Part shown: in pieces, positions 1 to 7,925 of the stretch
Layout: each line of letters starts with the position of its first letter
Position numbering within the stretch: the first letter of the stretch is position 1
DNA from: DASRDR01 sp035550795
GTDB lineage: Bacteria; Methylomirabilota; Methylomirabilia; Rokubacteriales; DASRDR01
Direction of reading: 5' to 3'
Assembly (NCBI GenBank): GCA_035550795.1
Contig: DASZOL010000069.1
Span: 1-64,000, forward strand
Length of the DNA stretch: 64,000 nt
Position numbers and translations under genes: made by a program
The notes under the pieces: generated by a model
Told to the model about the DNA's origin: nothing
Database searches by the model: none
The model's input: only the letters and a program-made list of their open reading frames with translations

Positions 1-2
1 AG

Positions 3-410
3 ATGCTCGTGCTCCTCGAGTTTCGCCACGAGGCCAGCCCCGACGGACAGACCCAAGTCGACGTGAGCGTGAGCGGTCATCTCCGGCTGGACTCGCCGCT
101 CGTGGGCACGGTCGCGCAGCTCGCGACGGCCGTCGCCCGGCCCGTGGTGGAGCGCGCCGTGGAGCGGAAGGTCCGTCGATTCTTCGGCACCGTCGCGCGG
201 GTCTCCCGGTGGGCGTACGACGAGCCGGAGCAGATGTGGGCGGCGATCGAGGGCCACCCCGAGGTGCCGCAGGATGCGACGCTGGCCGCGTTCCGGCAGA
301 TCCTGCTGGCCGACCGCCCGCCGGCCTGGCTGGACGACGGGTTCCGCCTGCTGCCGCGGGAGGAGGAGGCGCGCCGCGAGCCCGCGGCGGTCGGGGCTAC
401 ATCCCCATGA
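3..410 (+). CDS. Carboxy-terminal fragment, possibly SRPBCC-like
   Basis: This is the end of a gene cut by the left edge of the window. The frame is open to the first bases, so the ATG at 3 need not be the true start. The visible 135 residues begin with alternating strand-like sequence (DVSVSGHLRLD), continue into a long Arg-rich amphipathic helix at about residues 37-70, and finish with an acidic and proline-rich tail. A strand pair followed by one long helix is how SRPBCC/START-like lipid-binding proteins end, but no diagnostic motif is visible and that reading is only a guess. It converges on the next gene and overlaps its end by 14 bases. Confidence 0.6.
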   Translation: MLVLLEFRHEASPDGQTQVDVSVSGHLRLDSPLVGTVAQLATAVARPVVERAVERKVRRFFGTVARVSRWAYDEPEQMWAAIEGHPEVPQDATLAAFRQILLADRPPAWLDDGFRLLPREEEARREPAAVGATSP

Positions 411-933
411 AGTCGCGCGCCTGATCCATCACCTCGTTCGTGACGGTCGCGTAGCCTCGCTCCTGCGCGAACCGCTCGATCGCCTGCCGGGCCATCGGGC
501 GGATGAAGGCGGGGATGCGATCGAGACGCCCCGCGGCGTCCTCGGTCCAGGCCACGACACCCACCGAGGCCGCGGTCGTCCCTGCGACCATCGCGGCAAA
601 CGGACAGCCCGGCCCCTCTGCGGCCGGTTCGCTCGTCGCCGCGTCGGCGAGCGTCCCCTCCACCGGCCCCGGGGGCCCGGAGGCGAACCCGGCGTCCCGC
701 TGATGCGCGAGTCCGGCCCGCACGGCGGCGAACGGGGCGGGGGCCTCGGCCGGGGTGCCGCCCACCTTGACGCCCAGCGTCCGCACGAGCTGTGTTTCCC
801 ACGGATTCGTCAGCATGGCGACTCGGTGGCCGCAGCCCGGGCACGCGAACGTCACGCTGAGTGAGCCGGCGTCGGGCCCGGCCGTCCCCGAGAGCCGCAT
901 GGCCTGGTCGCACGCGATGCAGAGGAACTTCAT
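397..933 (-). CDS. Zinc-ribbon protein with PCP-reductase domain
   Basis: The 178-residue product starts with a zinc ribbon (CIAC near residue 5 and CPGC near residue 34) and has a loose, Ala/Pro-rich middle. It ends with a short helical domain containing RIPAFIRPMARQAIERFA and a later EVMDQAR. This matches the family pattern of the PCP_red domain (PF08369), known from the C-terminus of the light-independent protochlorophyllide reductase B subunit and from many stand-alone proteins in non-photosynthetic bacteria. No nitrogenase-like partner is nearby, so a role in chlorophyll synthesis is not supported. The ATG at 933 is chosen because AAGGAG lies just upstream; the longer open frame to 1179 only shadows the next gene. 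The biochemical role is unknown. Confidence 0.8.
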   Translation of the reverse strand: MKFLCIACDQAMRLSGTAGPDAGSLSVTFACPGCGHRVAMLTNPWETQLVRTLGVKVGGTPAEAPAPFAAVRAGLAHQRDAGFASGPPGPVEGTLADAATSEPAAEGPGCPFAAMVAGTTAASVGVVAWTEDAAGRLDRIPAFIRPMARQAIERFAQERGYATVTNEVMDQARDFMGM

Positions 934-955
934 GGCGCTGGTCTCCTTGGGTCCG

Positions 956-1588
956 TCACGTGGCGGCCGCCCCGAGCCCGTCGGCTCCCTCCTGGGGGAA
1001 CCGGGACGGGGCGGCGGTGCCGGCCGAAAGGATGATGCGGATGCCGTCCTCGACCGAGAGCCCCGTCGGCAGGATCGCGTCCCTCGGCACAAGAACGATG
1101 TCGCCGAGGTAAAGGTGATTCGTCGGCACGTAGACTGACACCAGCGCGTCGGGCTTCGTCCCCTCGACGCGCACGTCACCGGTCAGGAACCCGTACGAGT
1201 AGACACCCTCGCGCGGGTGCTCCACCACGACGAACTCCCGGAAGCCGGATCGGCGGCTCGGCGAGAAGGCGTCGACGAAGTCCTTGACCGTCGGGTAGAC
1301 GCGGCGGACGAGCGGGATGAAGCGGATGAAGCGCTCGCCCCACAGCAGAACGCGCCGCCCGACGACGTTGGTGGCGAAGACCCCGATGATGAAGATGATC
1401 AGAACGGCGGTCACGAAGCCGAGGCCCGCAATGTGTCGACCCAGCAGATGCTCGTAGAGCGGGGCCATGAAGCCGTCGACCGACGAGTAGAAGAGCCAGA
1501 ACACCCAGGCGGTCAGCACCACCGGCAGCGTGACGAACACGCCGGCGAAGAACCGGACCTTGAACCATGACTGGACCTGGCCTGGCAC
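956..1588 (-). CDS. DUF502 family membrane protein
   Basis: This is a 210-residue inner-membrane protein of the DUF502 family (PF04367). A first hydrophobic segment (FFAGVFVTLPVVLTAWVFW) is followed by a second (GLGFVTAVLIIFIIGVFATN), then the family-typical stretch with FIPLVRRVYPTVKDFVDAF and the soluble block ending VSVYVPTNHLYLGDIVLVP. The function of DUF502 proteins is not established. An ATG at 1615 extends the frame by nine codons, but a perfect TATAAT on the same strand overlaps that ATG. The GTG at 1588 has GGGAGG six bases upstream and is therefore preferred. The gene lies 22 bases upstream of the zinc-ribbon/PCP-reductase gene on the same strand and is probably co-transcribed with it. 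Confidence 0.85.
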   Translation of the reverse strand: MPGQVQSWFKVRFFAGVFVTLPVVLTAWVFWLFYSSVDGFMAPLYEHLLGRHIAGLGFVTAVLIIFIIGVFATNVVGRRVLLWGERFIRFIPLVRRVYPTVKDFVDAFSPSRRSGFREFVVVEHPREGVYSYGFLTGDVRVEGTKPDALVSVYVPTNHLYLGDIVLVPRDAILPTGLSVEDGIRIILSAGTAAPSRFPQEGADGLGAAAT

Positions 1589-1613
1589 GTCTCGCCTCCC
1601 GCCAAACGCACGC

Positions 1614-1619
1614 ATTATA
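1614..1619 (-). promoter_or_regulatory. -10 element (TATAAT) of the DUF502 gene
   Basis: A perfect TATAAT on the minus strand sits in otherwise very GC-rich sequence. Transcription would start near 1607, giving a leader of about 19 bases that holds the GGGAGG in front of the GTG at 1588. No -35 match is seen 17-18 bases upstream. The element overlaps the alternative ATG at 1615 and argues against it as the start. Confidence 0.55.
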
Positions 1620-1831
1620 CCTGCGCGGCGAGGGCGCGCGGGCCGACGCCAGGGAGCGGCCGGGAGCAGGCGGCCAGCCCGGGCGGGCGCGACGCCAGAC
1701 GTGCGGCGCCCACCCCGCGCTTCCGGGTCCCGGAGCCGCTCGGCGTCCGGGGCGGGGCACCCGGGTCCGCGGGGCCCTGCTGGACGGGCCGCCGGGGCGG
1801 CGTTCGCCCCGATCCCGGGCGGGGGCGCCGG

Positions 1832-2353
1832 TCAGCGCGCCCAGCGATCCCGGGCGAGGGGCGGGCGCACCTCAGCTCCGCTGAAGCTCAGCACCAGCAC
1901 GAGCTCGACCGAGGAGTTCAGCGCCAGGCCGTGGCATCCGATCGCGGCCCGGGTCGGCTTCCCCCGCTCCCCGTAGAGCTCGACGAGCAGATCCGTCGCC
2001 CCGTTGATGACCCTCGGCTGGTCGGCGAACCCGGGCGCCGAGTTCACGTAGCCTGTCAGCTGGATGGCGGTGTCGACCCGGTCCAGGTCGCCGAGTGCGT
2101 ACCTCACGGCAGCCAGCGACTGCACGAGCGCCCACCGCGCCGCCTCGTACCCCTCCTGGATGGTGAGGCCGCCGCCGAGCGTTCCGGTGAGGTAGGGCTC
2201 CTCGTCGCGGATCGGCACGGTGCCGGACAGATAGAGGAGCGAGCCCACCGCCCGGTGCGAGGCGAACCGCGCCCCCGACCGGTTCTTCCGGTAGTCGGCC
2301 TCGAGATCGGGCAGCGGGAGTCCAAGGCTCGCGAGCTTGTCCTCGACGATCAT
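1832..2353 (-). CDS. ridA: RidA family enamine/imine deaminase
   Basis: The 173-residue protein belongs to the RidA (YjgF/YER057c/UK114) family, trimeric cytosolic enzymes that hydrolyse reactive enamines and imines released by PLP enzymes such as threonine dehydratase. The family pattern is clear: GSLLYLSGTVP early, GDLDRV in the middle, and near the end TRAAIG followed by NSSVELVLVL, where the Arg corresponds to the catalytic Arg of RidA. It belongs to the longer subgroup with an N-terminal LGLPLPD segment. The ATG at 2353 follows GGAGGT. A threonine dehydratase-like gene lies 2.2 kb away on the other strand, a plausible source of its substrate, although the two are not in one operon. Confidence 0.85.
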   Translation of the reverse strand: MIVEDKLASLGLPLPDLEADYRKNRSGARFASHRAVGSLLYLSGTVPIRDEEPYLTGTLGGGLTIQEGYEAARWALVQSLAAVRYALGDLDRVDTAIQLTGYVNSAPGFADQPRVINGATDLLVELYGERGKPTRAAIGCHGLALNSSVELVLVLSFSGAEVRPPLARDRWAR

Positions 2354-2485
2354 GCGACCTCCAGGGATGCGCGTGACGGGACGCCGGCCGGCCGCCGGCG
2401 GGGACCTGTCACTCTCTACCGCAGCCGGGGCCCGGCGTCCACACCCTGCCGGCGGCCGGGCGGCAGCGCCCGCCTCGCGGACCGG

Positions 2486-2514
2486 TTGTTCGCGGCCCGG
2501 GTCTCACCTATCCT
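2486..2514 (+). promoter_or_regulatory. Possible promoter of the cupin/JmjC gene
   Basis: TTGTTC (2486-2491) and TATCCT (2509-2514) are 17 bases apart. Both are only partial matches. Transcription from here would start at about 2521, just before the ATG at 2522. A leaderless ATG start, or a roughly 60-base leader to the GTG at 2582, are both compatible with it. Confidence 0.3.
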
Positions 2515-2581
2515 TGCGGTGATGGCGCGATCAGAGCGCCGGCGCGCGCGTCCGCGGCGGCGTGTGCCTCGAGGTGCGATC

Positions 2582-3610
2582 GTGTCACCGCTTGCGAGCT
2601 GGTTCCCGGACGACGGCGCGCTGGCCCGGTTCCGTCGTCGGGCTCTCGGGCGGGCGCCCGTCGCGCTCCGGCCGCGGGACCGTGCGTGGCGCGCCATCGC
2701 ACCCGGCTTCGCCGAGTGCGTCCGCCTGGCGGGCAGCGGGCTGCCGTTCCAGATCGCCGCGGATCGTCACGTCGACCGGTCGGGCGACCCGCGCCGTCTG
2801 GCCGTCGCCCTGTCGGCCGGACAGACGATTTGCCTTCCGCAAGTCCATCAGGTGCTTCCGCGGCTGATGCGCCTCATGGTCGTCCTCCGGGGCGCCCTCC
2901 TCGCCCCGGCCGGGGGGCCCGCGCGCGACGAGTCCTCGTACCTGTTCGTCGTCGAGGGCGCGGGACGGCCCGGCATGGGGCTTCACCACGACGGCGAGGT
3001 CGACGCATTCTGGCTCCAGCTCGAGGGACACCGGACCGTGACCATCGGACCGCGGGTGGCGCCGGGCACGCCCGAGGAGCTCGACGATCCGCCTGCCCGG
3101 AGCGGCCGCCGGGCGGGATGGCGGACCCTCGACCTTGCCCCCGGCAGCCTTTTCCATCTGCCGGCCAGAACGCCGCACGCGGTCGTCTGCCGGCGCCGCT
3201 CGCTGGCCGTCACGCTCACGTGGCGGCGACCGGCGGCCACGGGGCGCGCGGAACGCCGCGAGCGTCCGGATGCGAGCGCCCTCTGGTGGGACGTGGTGTC
3301 GGGGTTCGCGGAGCCGATCCCGCCCGAGAGCCGCCGCACGCTGTGGTCGCAGGTGCCCGCGGTCGCGCGGCGGGCGCGCGGCGAGCCCCACCTCCGGGTG
3401 TGGACCTCCGACGGAGAGGGCCCGCGCCTGCCGCCCTCGGCGGACACCTGGGCAGGCGCCCTCGTTCTCATGCCGCGCCTGTCGCGCGCCGGCGCTCTCG
3501 CGGCCGGGCTCGGGCCGCTGCTCGACGCCGGCATCCTCGGCCCGCGAGATCTGCCGCTCCGCATCCGCCCGGACGACCCGGGCGCGCTCGACGGCTGGCG
3601 CTTCGCCTGA
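2582..3610 (+). CDS. JmjC/cupin-type 2-oxoglutarate oxygenase-like protein
   Basis: The 342-residue product looks like a member of the ROXA/Cupin_4 branch of JmjC-type Fe(II)/2-oxoglutarate oxygenases, whose characterised members hydroxylate ribosomal proteins. The double-stranded beta-helix motif is visible: GMGLHHDGEVDAFWLQLEGH supplies His135 and Asp137, and GSLFHLPARTPHAVV supplies His199 as the third iron ligand. The C-terminal third resembles the winged-helix-like tail of such proteins but is weakly conserved. The GTG at 2582 is preferred because GAGGTG lies five bases upstream. An ATG at 2522 would add 20 mostly Arg residues. The substrate cannot be told from sequence. Confidence 0.75.
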   Translation: MSPLASWFPDDGALARFRRRALGRAPVALRPRDRAWRAIAPGFAECVRLAGSGLPFQIAADRHVDRSGDPRRLAVALSAGQTICLPQVHQVLPRLMRLMVVLRGALLAPAGGPARDESSYLFVVEGAGRPGMGLHHDGEVDAFWLQLEGHRTVTIGPRVAPGTPEELDDPPARSGRRAGWRTLDLAPGSLFHLPARTPHAVVCRRRSLAVTLTWRRPAATGRAERRERPDASALWWDVVSGFAEPIPPESRRTLWSQVPAVARRARGEPHLRVWTSDGEGPRLPPSADTWAGALVLMPRLSRAGALAAGLGPLLDAGILGPRDLPLRIRPDDPGALDGWRFA

Positions 3611-3666
3611 CACCCCGCGCCCGGGCCGGGGAGGGTCCGCGCCGCCGGGCTCGCCCGGAGCGCCCG

Positions 3667-3675
3667 TGCTAGAGT
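3667..3675 (+). promoter_or_regulatory. Extended -10 promoter of the DUF1989 operon
   Basis: TGCTAGAGT is an extended -10 (TG, one base, TAGAGT). There is no recognisable -35. Transcription would start near 3682, leaving a leader of about 26 bases that includes the GGAGG in front of the ATG at 3708. Confidence 0.5.
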
Positions 3676-3707
3676 GGCGCGCGGACACCCTGACCCGGAG
3701 GACGACG

Positions 3708-4565
3708 ATGTCGCAACCCTGGACGTATCTCCCCTCGACCCCGGGCGGCCCGCTCGCGGTGGACCGCGCCTTCTACGATCGGCTCGCGCGCGAGACCGCT
3801 ACGCGCACGCTCGTCGACCGCTTCGTCGTGCCGATCCGCTCCGGGCGCGCGTGGCCCGTCCGCGCCGGCCAGCTCTGCCGGATCGTGACGGTCGAGGGTC
3901 CCCAGGTGGCCGACTTCAACGCCTGGCACCTCCACAACCCGCGCGAGCGCTTCTGGGCGTCCAGGACGAAGCAGCTCCACCGCGCGCATATCACGACCGG
4001 CGACCGGCTCTGGTCGACCCTGCCCTACCTGCGCCCGATGGCGACGATCACGAACGACACGCTCACGTACGGGATCGATGCCGACGGCGGCCGCTGCCAC
4101 GACCTCCTCGGGACGCGCTGCGATCCCTACGTCACCAAGCTCCTGACGGGGCAGGAGTTCGACTTCTGCTGCCACTCGAACCTGGTCCGGGCGATCGCGC
4201 CGTGGCGGCTCACCGAGCTGGACGTTCACGACGTGCTCAACATCTTCCAGGTGACCGGGCTCCAGGACGACCGCTACTTCATGAAAGCCAGTCCCGCCCG
4301 GAAGGGCGACTTCTTCGAGCTCTTCGCCGAGATCGACCTCCTCTGCGCGATCTCGACCTGCCCGGGGGGCGACCTTTCCATTCCTCTGTGGGGGCCGGGC
4401 GCGCGCGACCCGATCGAGGTGTGCCGGCCACTCGGCGTCGAGGTCTGGCAACCGGAGGCCGGGCTCCTCGCCGGCTGGCGCTCGCCCGCGCCCGCCGACT
4501 ACCGCGGCAACCACGGGATGCCCCTGCCGCCGGCCGCGGTGCCGGCGGTCCCCACGGTTCGATGA
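3708..4565 (+). CDS. DUF1989 (urea carboxylase-associated) family protein
   Basis: The 285-residue protein fits the DUF1989 family (PF09347), often annotated as urea carboxylase-associated or aminomethyltransferase-like. Recognisable blocks are GQLCRIVTVEGPQVADFNAW, the SRTKQLHRAHITTGDRLWS segment, CHDLLGTRCDPY, and the acidic C-terminal portion ending in CPGGDLSIPLWG. The several conserved Cys and His residues suggest a metal or redox site, but the reaction is not established for this branch. The ATG at 3708 has GGAGG six bases upstream. The stop overlaps the start of the next gene as ATGA, so the two are translationally coupled. Confidence 0.8.
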   Translation: MSQPWTYLPSTPGGPLAVDRAFYDRLARETATRTLVDRFVVPIRSGRAWPVRAGQLCRIVTVEGPQVADFNAWHLHNPRERFWASRTKQLHRAHITTGDRLWSTLPYLRPMATITNDTLTYGIDADGGRCHDLLGTRCDPYVTKLLTGQEFDFCCHSNLVRAIAPWRLTELDVHDVLNIFQVTGLQDDRYFMKASPARKGDFFELFAEIDLLCAISTCPGGDLSIPLWGPGARDPIEVCRPLGVEVWQPEAGLLAGWRSPAPADYRGNHGMPLPPAAVPAVPTVR

Positions 4566-5551
4566 AGGCGGAGGTGTCCGCTCCGACGCTCGCCGAGATC
4601 CGCTCCGCCCGCGAGCGGCTGGGTGACCGCGTCGTGGAGACGCCGGTGTGGTGGTGGCGCAACCGTGAGATCGCCGAGCACGTGGACGCCGGCACCCGGG
4701 TCATCCTCAAGCTTGAGCTCTTCCAGCACACGGGCACCTTCAAGCCGCGGGGCGCGCTGACCGTCATGCTGGCGCTCGATCGCGCCACCCTGGCCCGCGG
4801 CGTCACCGCGGTCAGCGCCGGCAACCATGCGATCGCCGTCGGTTATGCCGCCCGGGTCCTCGGCACGTCCGCCAAGGTCGTGATGCCCAGGACGGCCAAC
4901 CCCGCGCGCGTGGCCGCCTGCCGGAGCTGGGGAGCCGAGGTCGATCTCGTCGAGGACGTGCACCGGGCGTTCGAGCGCGTGCGCGAGATCGAGGCCACGG
5001 AGGGTCGCACCTTCGTCCATCCGTTCGAGGGGCCGCTCACGGCCCTCGGCACGGCGACGCTCGGGCTCGAGCTCTCGGCCCAGGTCCCGGACCTCGACGC
5101 CGTGATCGTCCCCGTCGGCGGCGGCGGCCTCTGCGCCGGCGTCGCCACCGCCGTCAAGCTCGCCATGCCCCGCTGTCAGGTCTTCGGGGTCGAGCCGGAG
5201 GGCGCGGATTCGATGCGCCGGAGCCTCGCGGCGGGAAAGCCGGAATCGATCGAGGCCGTGCGGACGATCGCCGACAGCCTGGGGGCGCCCCACGCCGCGC
5301 CGTACAGCTTCGAGCTCTGCCGCCGGGCGCTCGACGACCTCGTGCTCGTGAGCGACGACGACCTGCGCCGCGCGATGGGCCTCCTCTTCCGCGGGGTCAA
5401 GCTGGCCGTCGAGCCGGCCGGGGCCGCCGCCACCGCGGCGCTGGTGGGCCCCCTGCGGGAGCGGCTGCGCGGGCGCCGGGTCGGCGTGATCGTCTGCGGC
5501 GCCAACATCGACACGGCGACCTTCGCGCGGCTCGTGACAACCGAGCCGTAG
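4562..5551 (+). CDS. Threonine/serine dehydratase-like PLP enzyme
   Basis: This 329-residue fold-type II PLP enzyme resembles catabolic threonine dehydratase and serine racemase. Lys61 in TGTFKPRGA is the Schiff-base lysine. SAGNHAIAVGYAA is the substrate-binding Ser-Gly-Asn-His loop, and VGGGGLCAG is the phosphate-cradle glycine loop. There is no C-terminal ACT domain, so it is not the biosynthetic, isoleucine-inhibited form. The start overlaps the DUF1989 stop (ATGA). Possible reactions are deamination of Thr/Ser to 2-oxo acids or an analogous beta-elimination on a related amino acid. The DUF1989 neighbour hints that the two act on one pathway, which cannot be named from sequence. Confidence 0.85.
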   Translation: MKAEVSAPTLAEIRSARERLGDRVVETPVWWWRNREIAEHVDAGTRVILKLELFQHTGTFKPRGALTVMLALDRATLARGVTAVSAGNHAIAVGYAARVLGTSAKVVMPRTANPARVAACRSWGAEVDLVEDVHRAFERVREIEATEGRTFVHPFEGPLTALGTATLGLELSAQVPDLDAVIVPVGGGGLCAGVATAVKLAMPRCQVFGVEPEGADSMRRSLAAGKPESIEAVRTIADSLGAPHAAPYSFELCRRALDDLVLVSDDDLRRAMGLLFRGVKLAVEPAGAAATAALVGPLRERLRGRRVGVIVCGANIDTATFARLVTTEP

Positions 5552-5646
5552 GGGCCGGGTCCACGGCATCCGCGAGCCTCCCGCCCGCCGGGCCGGCCGG
5601 CTCGACCGGCCGCCTGCGGGGCCCGGTCGCCGCCCTGCTCACGGCC

Positions 5647-6822
5647 GTGGTGGCGATCGGCTCGCTGTCGATCGACATGGCCCTGCCGTCGCTGCCGGCC
5701 ACCGCCGAGGCCCTCGGGGCGGCGCCGGCAACCGTACAGCTCACGGTGACGCTCTTCCTCGCGGCGTTCGCCTTGGCCCAGCTCATTCACGGCCCGCTCT
5801 CCGACCGCCTGGGGCGGCGCCGCGTGCTCCTCGGCGGGCTCGCCGTCTACCTGATCGGCGGGCTGGCCTGCTGGGCCGCGCCGTCCGTGCAGCTGCTGGT
5901 CCTGGGCCGCCTCCTCCAGGCGCTCGGCGCGGGCAGCGGCCCCGTCGTCGGCCGCGCGGTGATCCGTGATCTCTACGAGCCGGAGCCGGCCGCGCGCGTC
6001 CTCGGCTACATGGGCACCGCCATGGCCCTCACGCCGATCCTCGCGCCCATCCTCGGCGGCGTCATCCACGTGGCGCTCGGATGGCGCGCCGTCTACCTCG
6101 CGCTGGCCGCCTTCGGCGCCTTGTTCCTCGGGGTCTCCACCGTGCTCGTGCCGGAGACGAATCGTCGGCGCGACCCGGACGCGCTCCGGCCGGGCCACCT
6201 CGCGACGAACGCCGCCGATCTCCTCGGCGATCGCTCGTTCCTCGGGTACGTGCTGGTCGTCGCGCTCATGTTCGGGGGGCAGTTCGCGTTCATCACGGGG
6301 TCGGCCTTCGTCCTGATCGAGGTCCTCGCCGTGGCACCCGACGTCTACGGGCTCTGCTTCGGCCTGGTCGCGCTCGGCCTGATGACCGGGAGCTTCCTGG
6401 CCGCGCAGCTCACCCGCCGGGTGGGCATCGACCGCCTGATCGCCGCCGCCACGAGCCTGGGCGCCGTTGCCGGTGGCGTCATGGCGGCGCTGGCCTGGAG
6501 GGGCGTCTGGACGGTGCCGGCGGTGATTGGCCCCATGGTCGCCTTCGCCGTCGGGGTGGGCGTCGTGCTCCCGACCGCCGTCGCGGGCGCCATCGGGCCG
6601 TTCCCGCGGACGGCCGGTCTGGCTTCGGCTGTCCTCGGGTTCCTCCAGCTCACCGCGGCGGCGGCGTATGGCATCGGGGTGAGTCGTCTCTACGATGGCA
6701 CGCCGGTGCCGATGGCGGTCGCGATCGCGGCCGCCGGCCTGGCGGCGGCGGTGGCCCACCGCGTGGTCCGCATCCCGGCCCCCCGGGTCGCCTCGAACGG
6801 GCGCGCCCCGGACCGCCATTGA
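5647..6822 (+). CDS. MFS transporter, Bcr/CflA drug-exporter type
   Basis: This 391-residue, twelve-helix major facilitator has the family signature of Bcr/CflA exporters. The first helix carries SLSIDMALPSLPA, loop 2-3 has the MFS motif A form GPLSDRLGRRRVLLGG, and helix 5 has PILAPILGGVI. Proteins of this branch export chloramphenicol, bicyclomycin or small metabolites by proton antiport. The GTG at 5647 is the first usual start codon. The frame stays open upstream through further hydrophobic codons (GPVAALLTA), so the first membrane helix may be longer and start from an unusual codon. It follows the dehydratase by 95 bases on the same strand and may be part of its operon, for instance exporting a product. 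Confidence 0.8.
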   Translation: MVAIGSLSIDMALPSLPATAEALGAAPATVQLTVTLFLAAFALAQLIHGPLSDRLGRRRVLLGGLAVYLIGGLACWAAPSVQLLVLGRLLQALGAGSGPVVGRAVIRDLYEPEPAARVLGYMGTAMALTPILAPILGGVIHVALGWRAVYLALAAFGALFLGVSTVLVPETNRRRDPDALRPGHLATNAADLLGDRSFLGYVLVVALMFGGQFAFITGSAFVLIEVLAVAPDVYGLCFGLVALGLMTGSFLAAQLTRRVGIDRLIAAATSLGAVAGGVMAALAWRGVWTVPAVIGPMVAFAVGVGVVLPTAVAGAIGPFPRTAGLASAVLGFLQLTAAAAYGIGVSRLYDGTPVPMAVAIAAAGLAAAVAHRVVRIPAPRVASNGRAPDRH

Positions 6823-6848
6823 CCGTCTTCGCCCGCCGGTGCTAGCGT
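6819..6848 (+). promoter_or_regulatory. Promoter of the dipeptide ABC operon
   Basis: TTGACC (6819-6824, five of six bases of the -35 consensus) is followed after 18 bases by TAGCGT (6843-6848), itself preceded by TG in the extended -10 position. The -35 overlaps the stop codon of the upstream MFS gene. Transcription would start near 6855, about 108 bases ahead of the permease gene at 6963. Confidence 0.5.
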
Positions 6849-6962
6849 CACCCTCGCTGCCGGTCAGACCACCGGATCGATGGCGGACCATCGGCCGCGC
6901 ACGCGAGGGCACTGGCGCCAGCGCGAAGCGTCGGGCGCCGCCCGTCGGCGGCACCGATTGAC

Positions 6963-7925
6963 ATGAGTCCAGGTCTCGGGCGCTACATCGCGAAGCGGCT
7001 CGGGTTCGCCGGCCTGATGCTCGCCGGCGTCTCCGTCGTCCTCTTCACGCTCATGCGTCTGGCGCCGGGCGGCCCGGAGGCCGTCCTGGTCGGCGGAGAG
7101 TTCTCGCAGGAGGTCGCGGCCCAGGTGCGCGAGCGGCTCGGCCTGGACCGGCCGGTCGTCGCCCAGTACGGGACGTGGGCCCTCGCCGCCCTCCGCGGCG
7201 ACCTCGGGCGCTCCTTCAAGACCGGCGATCCCGTCCTCACGCTGATCCTCGACCGGCTTGGTCCGACGCTCCAGCTGACGGGCGGGGCGCTCGTCCTCGC
7301 GCTCGGCGTCGCCGTGCCGCTCGGCGTCCTCGCCGCCGTGCGGCGGGACACGGTCTGGGACACCGTAGCCTCGGCGATCTCGCTCTTCGGCGTCTCGTTC
7401 CCGAGCTTCTGGCTCGGGATCATGCTGATCCTGCTCTTCTCGGAAGCCCTCCACCTCCTCCCACCCTCCGGCCTCAGCGAGTACGGCCGCGAAGGCGATC
7501 TGGGCGTCCGGCTCCGGCACGCCGCCATGCCGACCTTGACGCTCGGGCTGATCCAGATGGCGGCGTTCATGCGCTTCACCCGGTCGAGCCTGCTCGAGGC
7601 GCTCCGGCAGGACTACGTGCGTACCGCGCGGGCGAAGGGCGTCTCCGGTGGCCGGGTCGTCTGGCGCCACGCGCTTCGCAACGCCCTCATCCCGGTGGTC
7701 ACCGTCGTGGGGCTCTCGCTCCCGACGCTCGTCGGCGGCGCGGTCCTGACGGAGACCGTCTTCGCCTGGCCCGGGGTCGGGCGGCTCGCGGTCGGCGCGG
7801 TCTTCGAGCGCGACTACCCGGTGATCATGGGCGTGAATCTCCTGGTGGCGGCGGTCGTGATCACCGCGAATCTCGTCACCGATCTCGCCTATTGCCTGAT
7901 CGACCCGAGGATCTCGTACTCGTGA
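6963..7925 (+). CDS. dppB: Dipeptide-type ABC transporter permease (DppB family)
   Basis: This 320-residue inner-membrane permease belongs to the peptide/nickel/opine ABC importer family. It shows the N-terminal signature RLGFAGLMLAGVSVVLF and MRLAPGG, a periplasmic loop with ERLGLDRPVVAQYGTWALA, and the cytoplasmic EAA loop RTARAKGVSGGRVVWRHALR that docks to the ATPase. About six membrane segments are visible, which is normal. The ATG at 6963 begins an operon with dppC-like, binding-protein and hydrolase genes. The ATPase genes (DppD/DppF type) are not in the window, so the ATPases must be encoded elsewhere or shared. Confidence 0.9.
   Translation: MSPGLGRYIAKRLGFAGLMLAGVSVVLFTLMRLAPGGPEAVLVGGEFSQEVAAQVRERLGLDRPVVAQYGTWALAALRGDLGRSFKTGDPVLTLILDRLGPTLQLTGGALVLALGVAVPLGVLAAVRRDTVWDTVASAISLFGVSFPSFWLGIMLILLFSEALHLLPPSGLSEYGREGDLGVRLRHAAMPTLTLGLIQMAAFMRFTRSSLLEALRQDYVRTARAKGVSGGRVVWRHALRNALIPVVTVVGLSLPTLVGGAVLTETVFAWPGVGRLAVGAVFERDYPVIMGVNLLVAAVVITANLVTDLAYCLIDPRISYS

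Noticed and set aside
397..1179. Longer version of the zinc-ribbon protein
   Set aside because: The extra codons are a frame-shifted reading of the DUF502 gene; AAGGAG marks the ATG at 933.
1931..2581. Amino-terminal extension of the cupin/JmjC gene
   Set aside because: It is the reverse of ridA; the protein family begins near the GTG at 2582.
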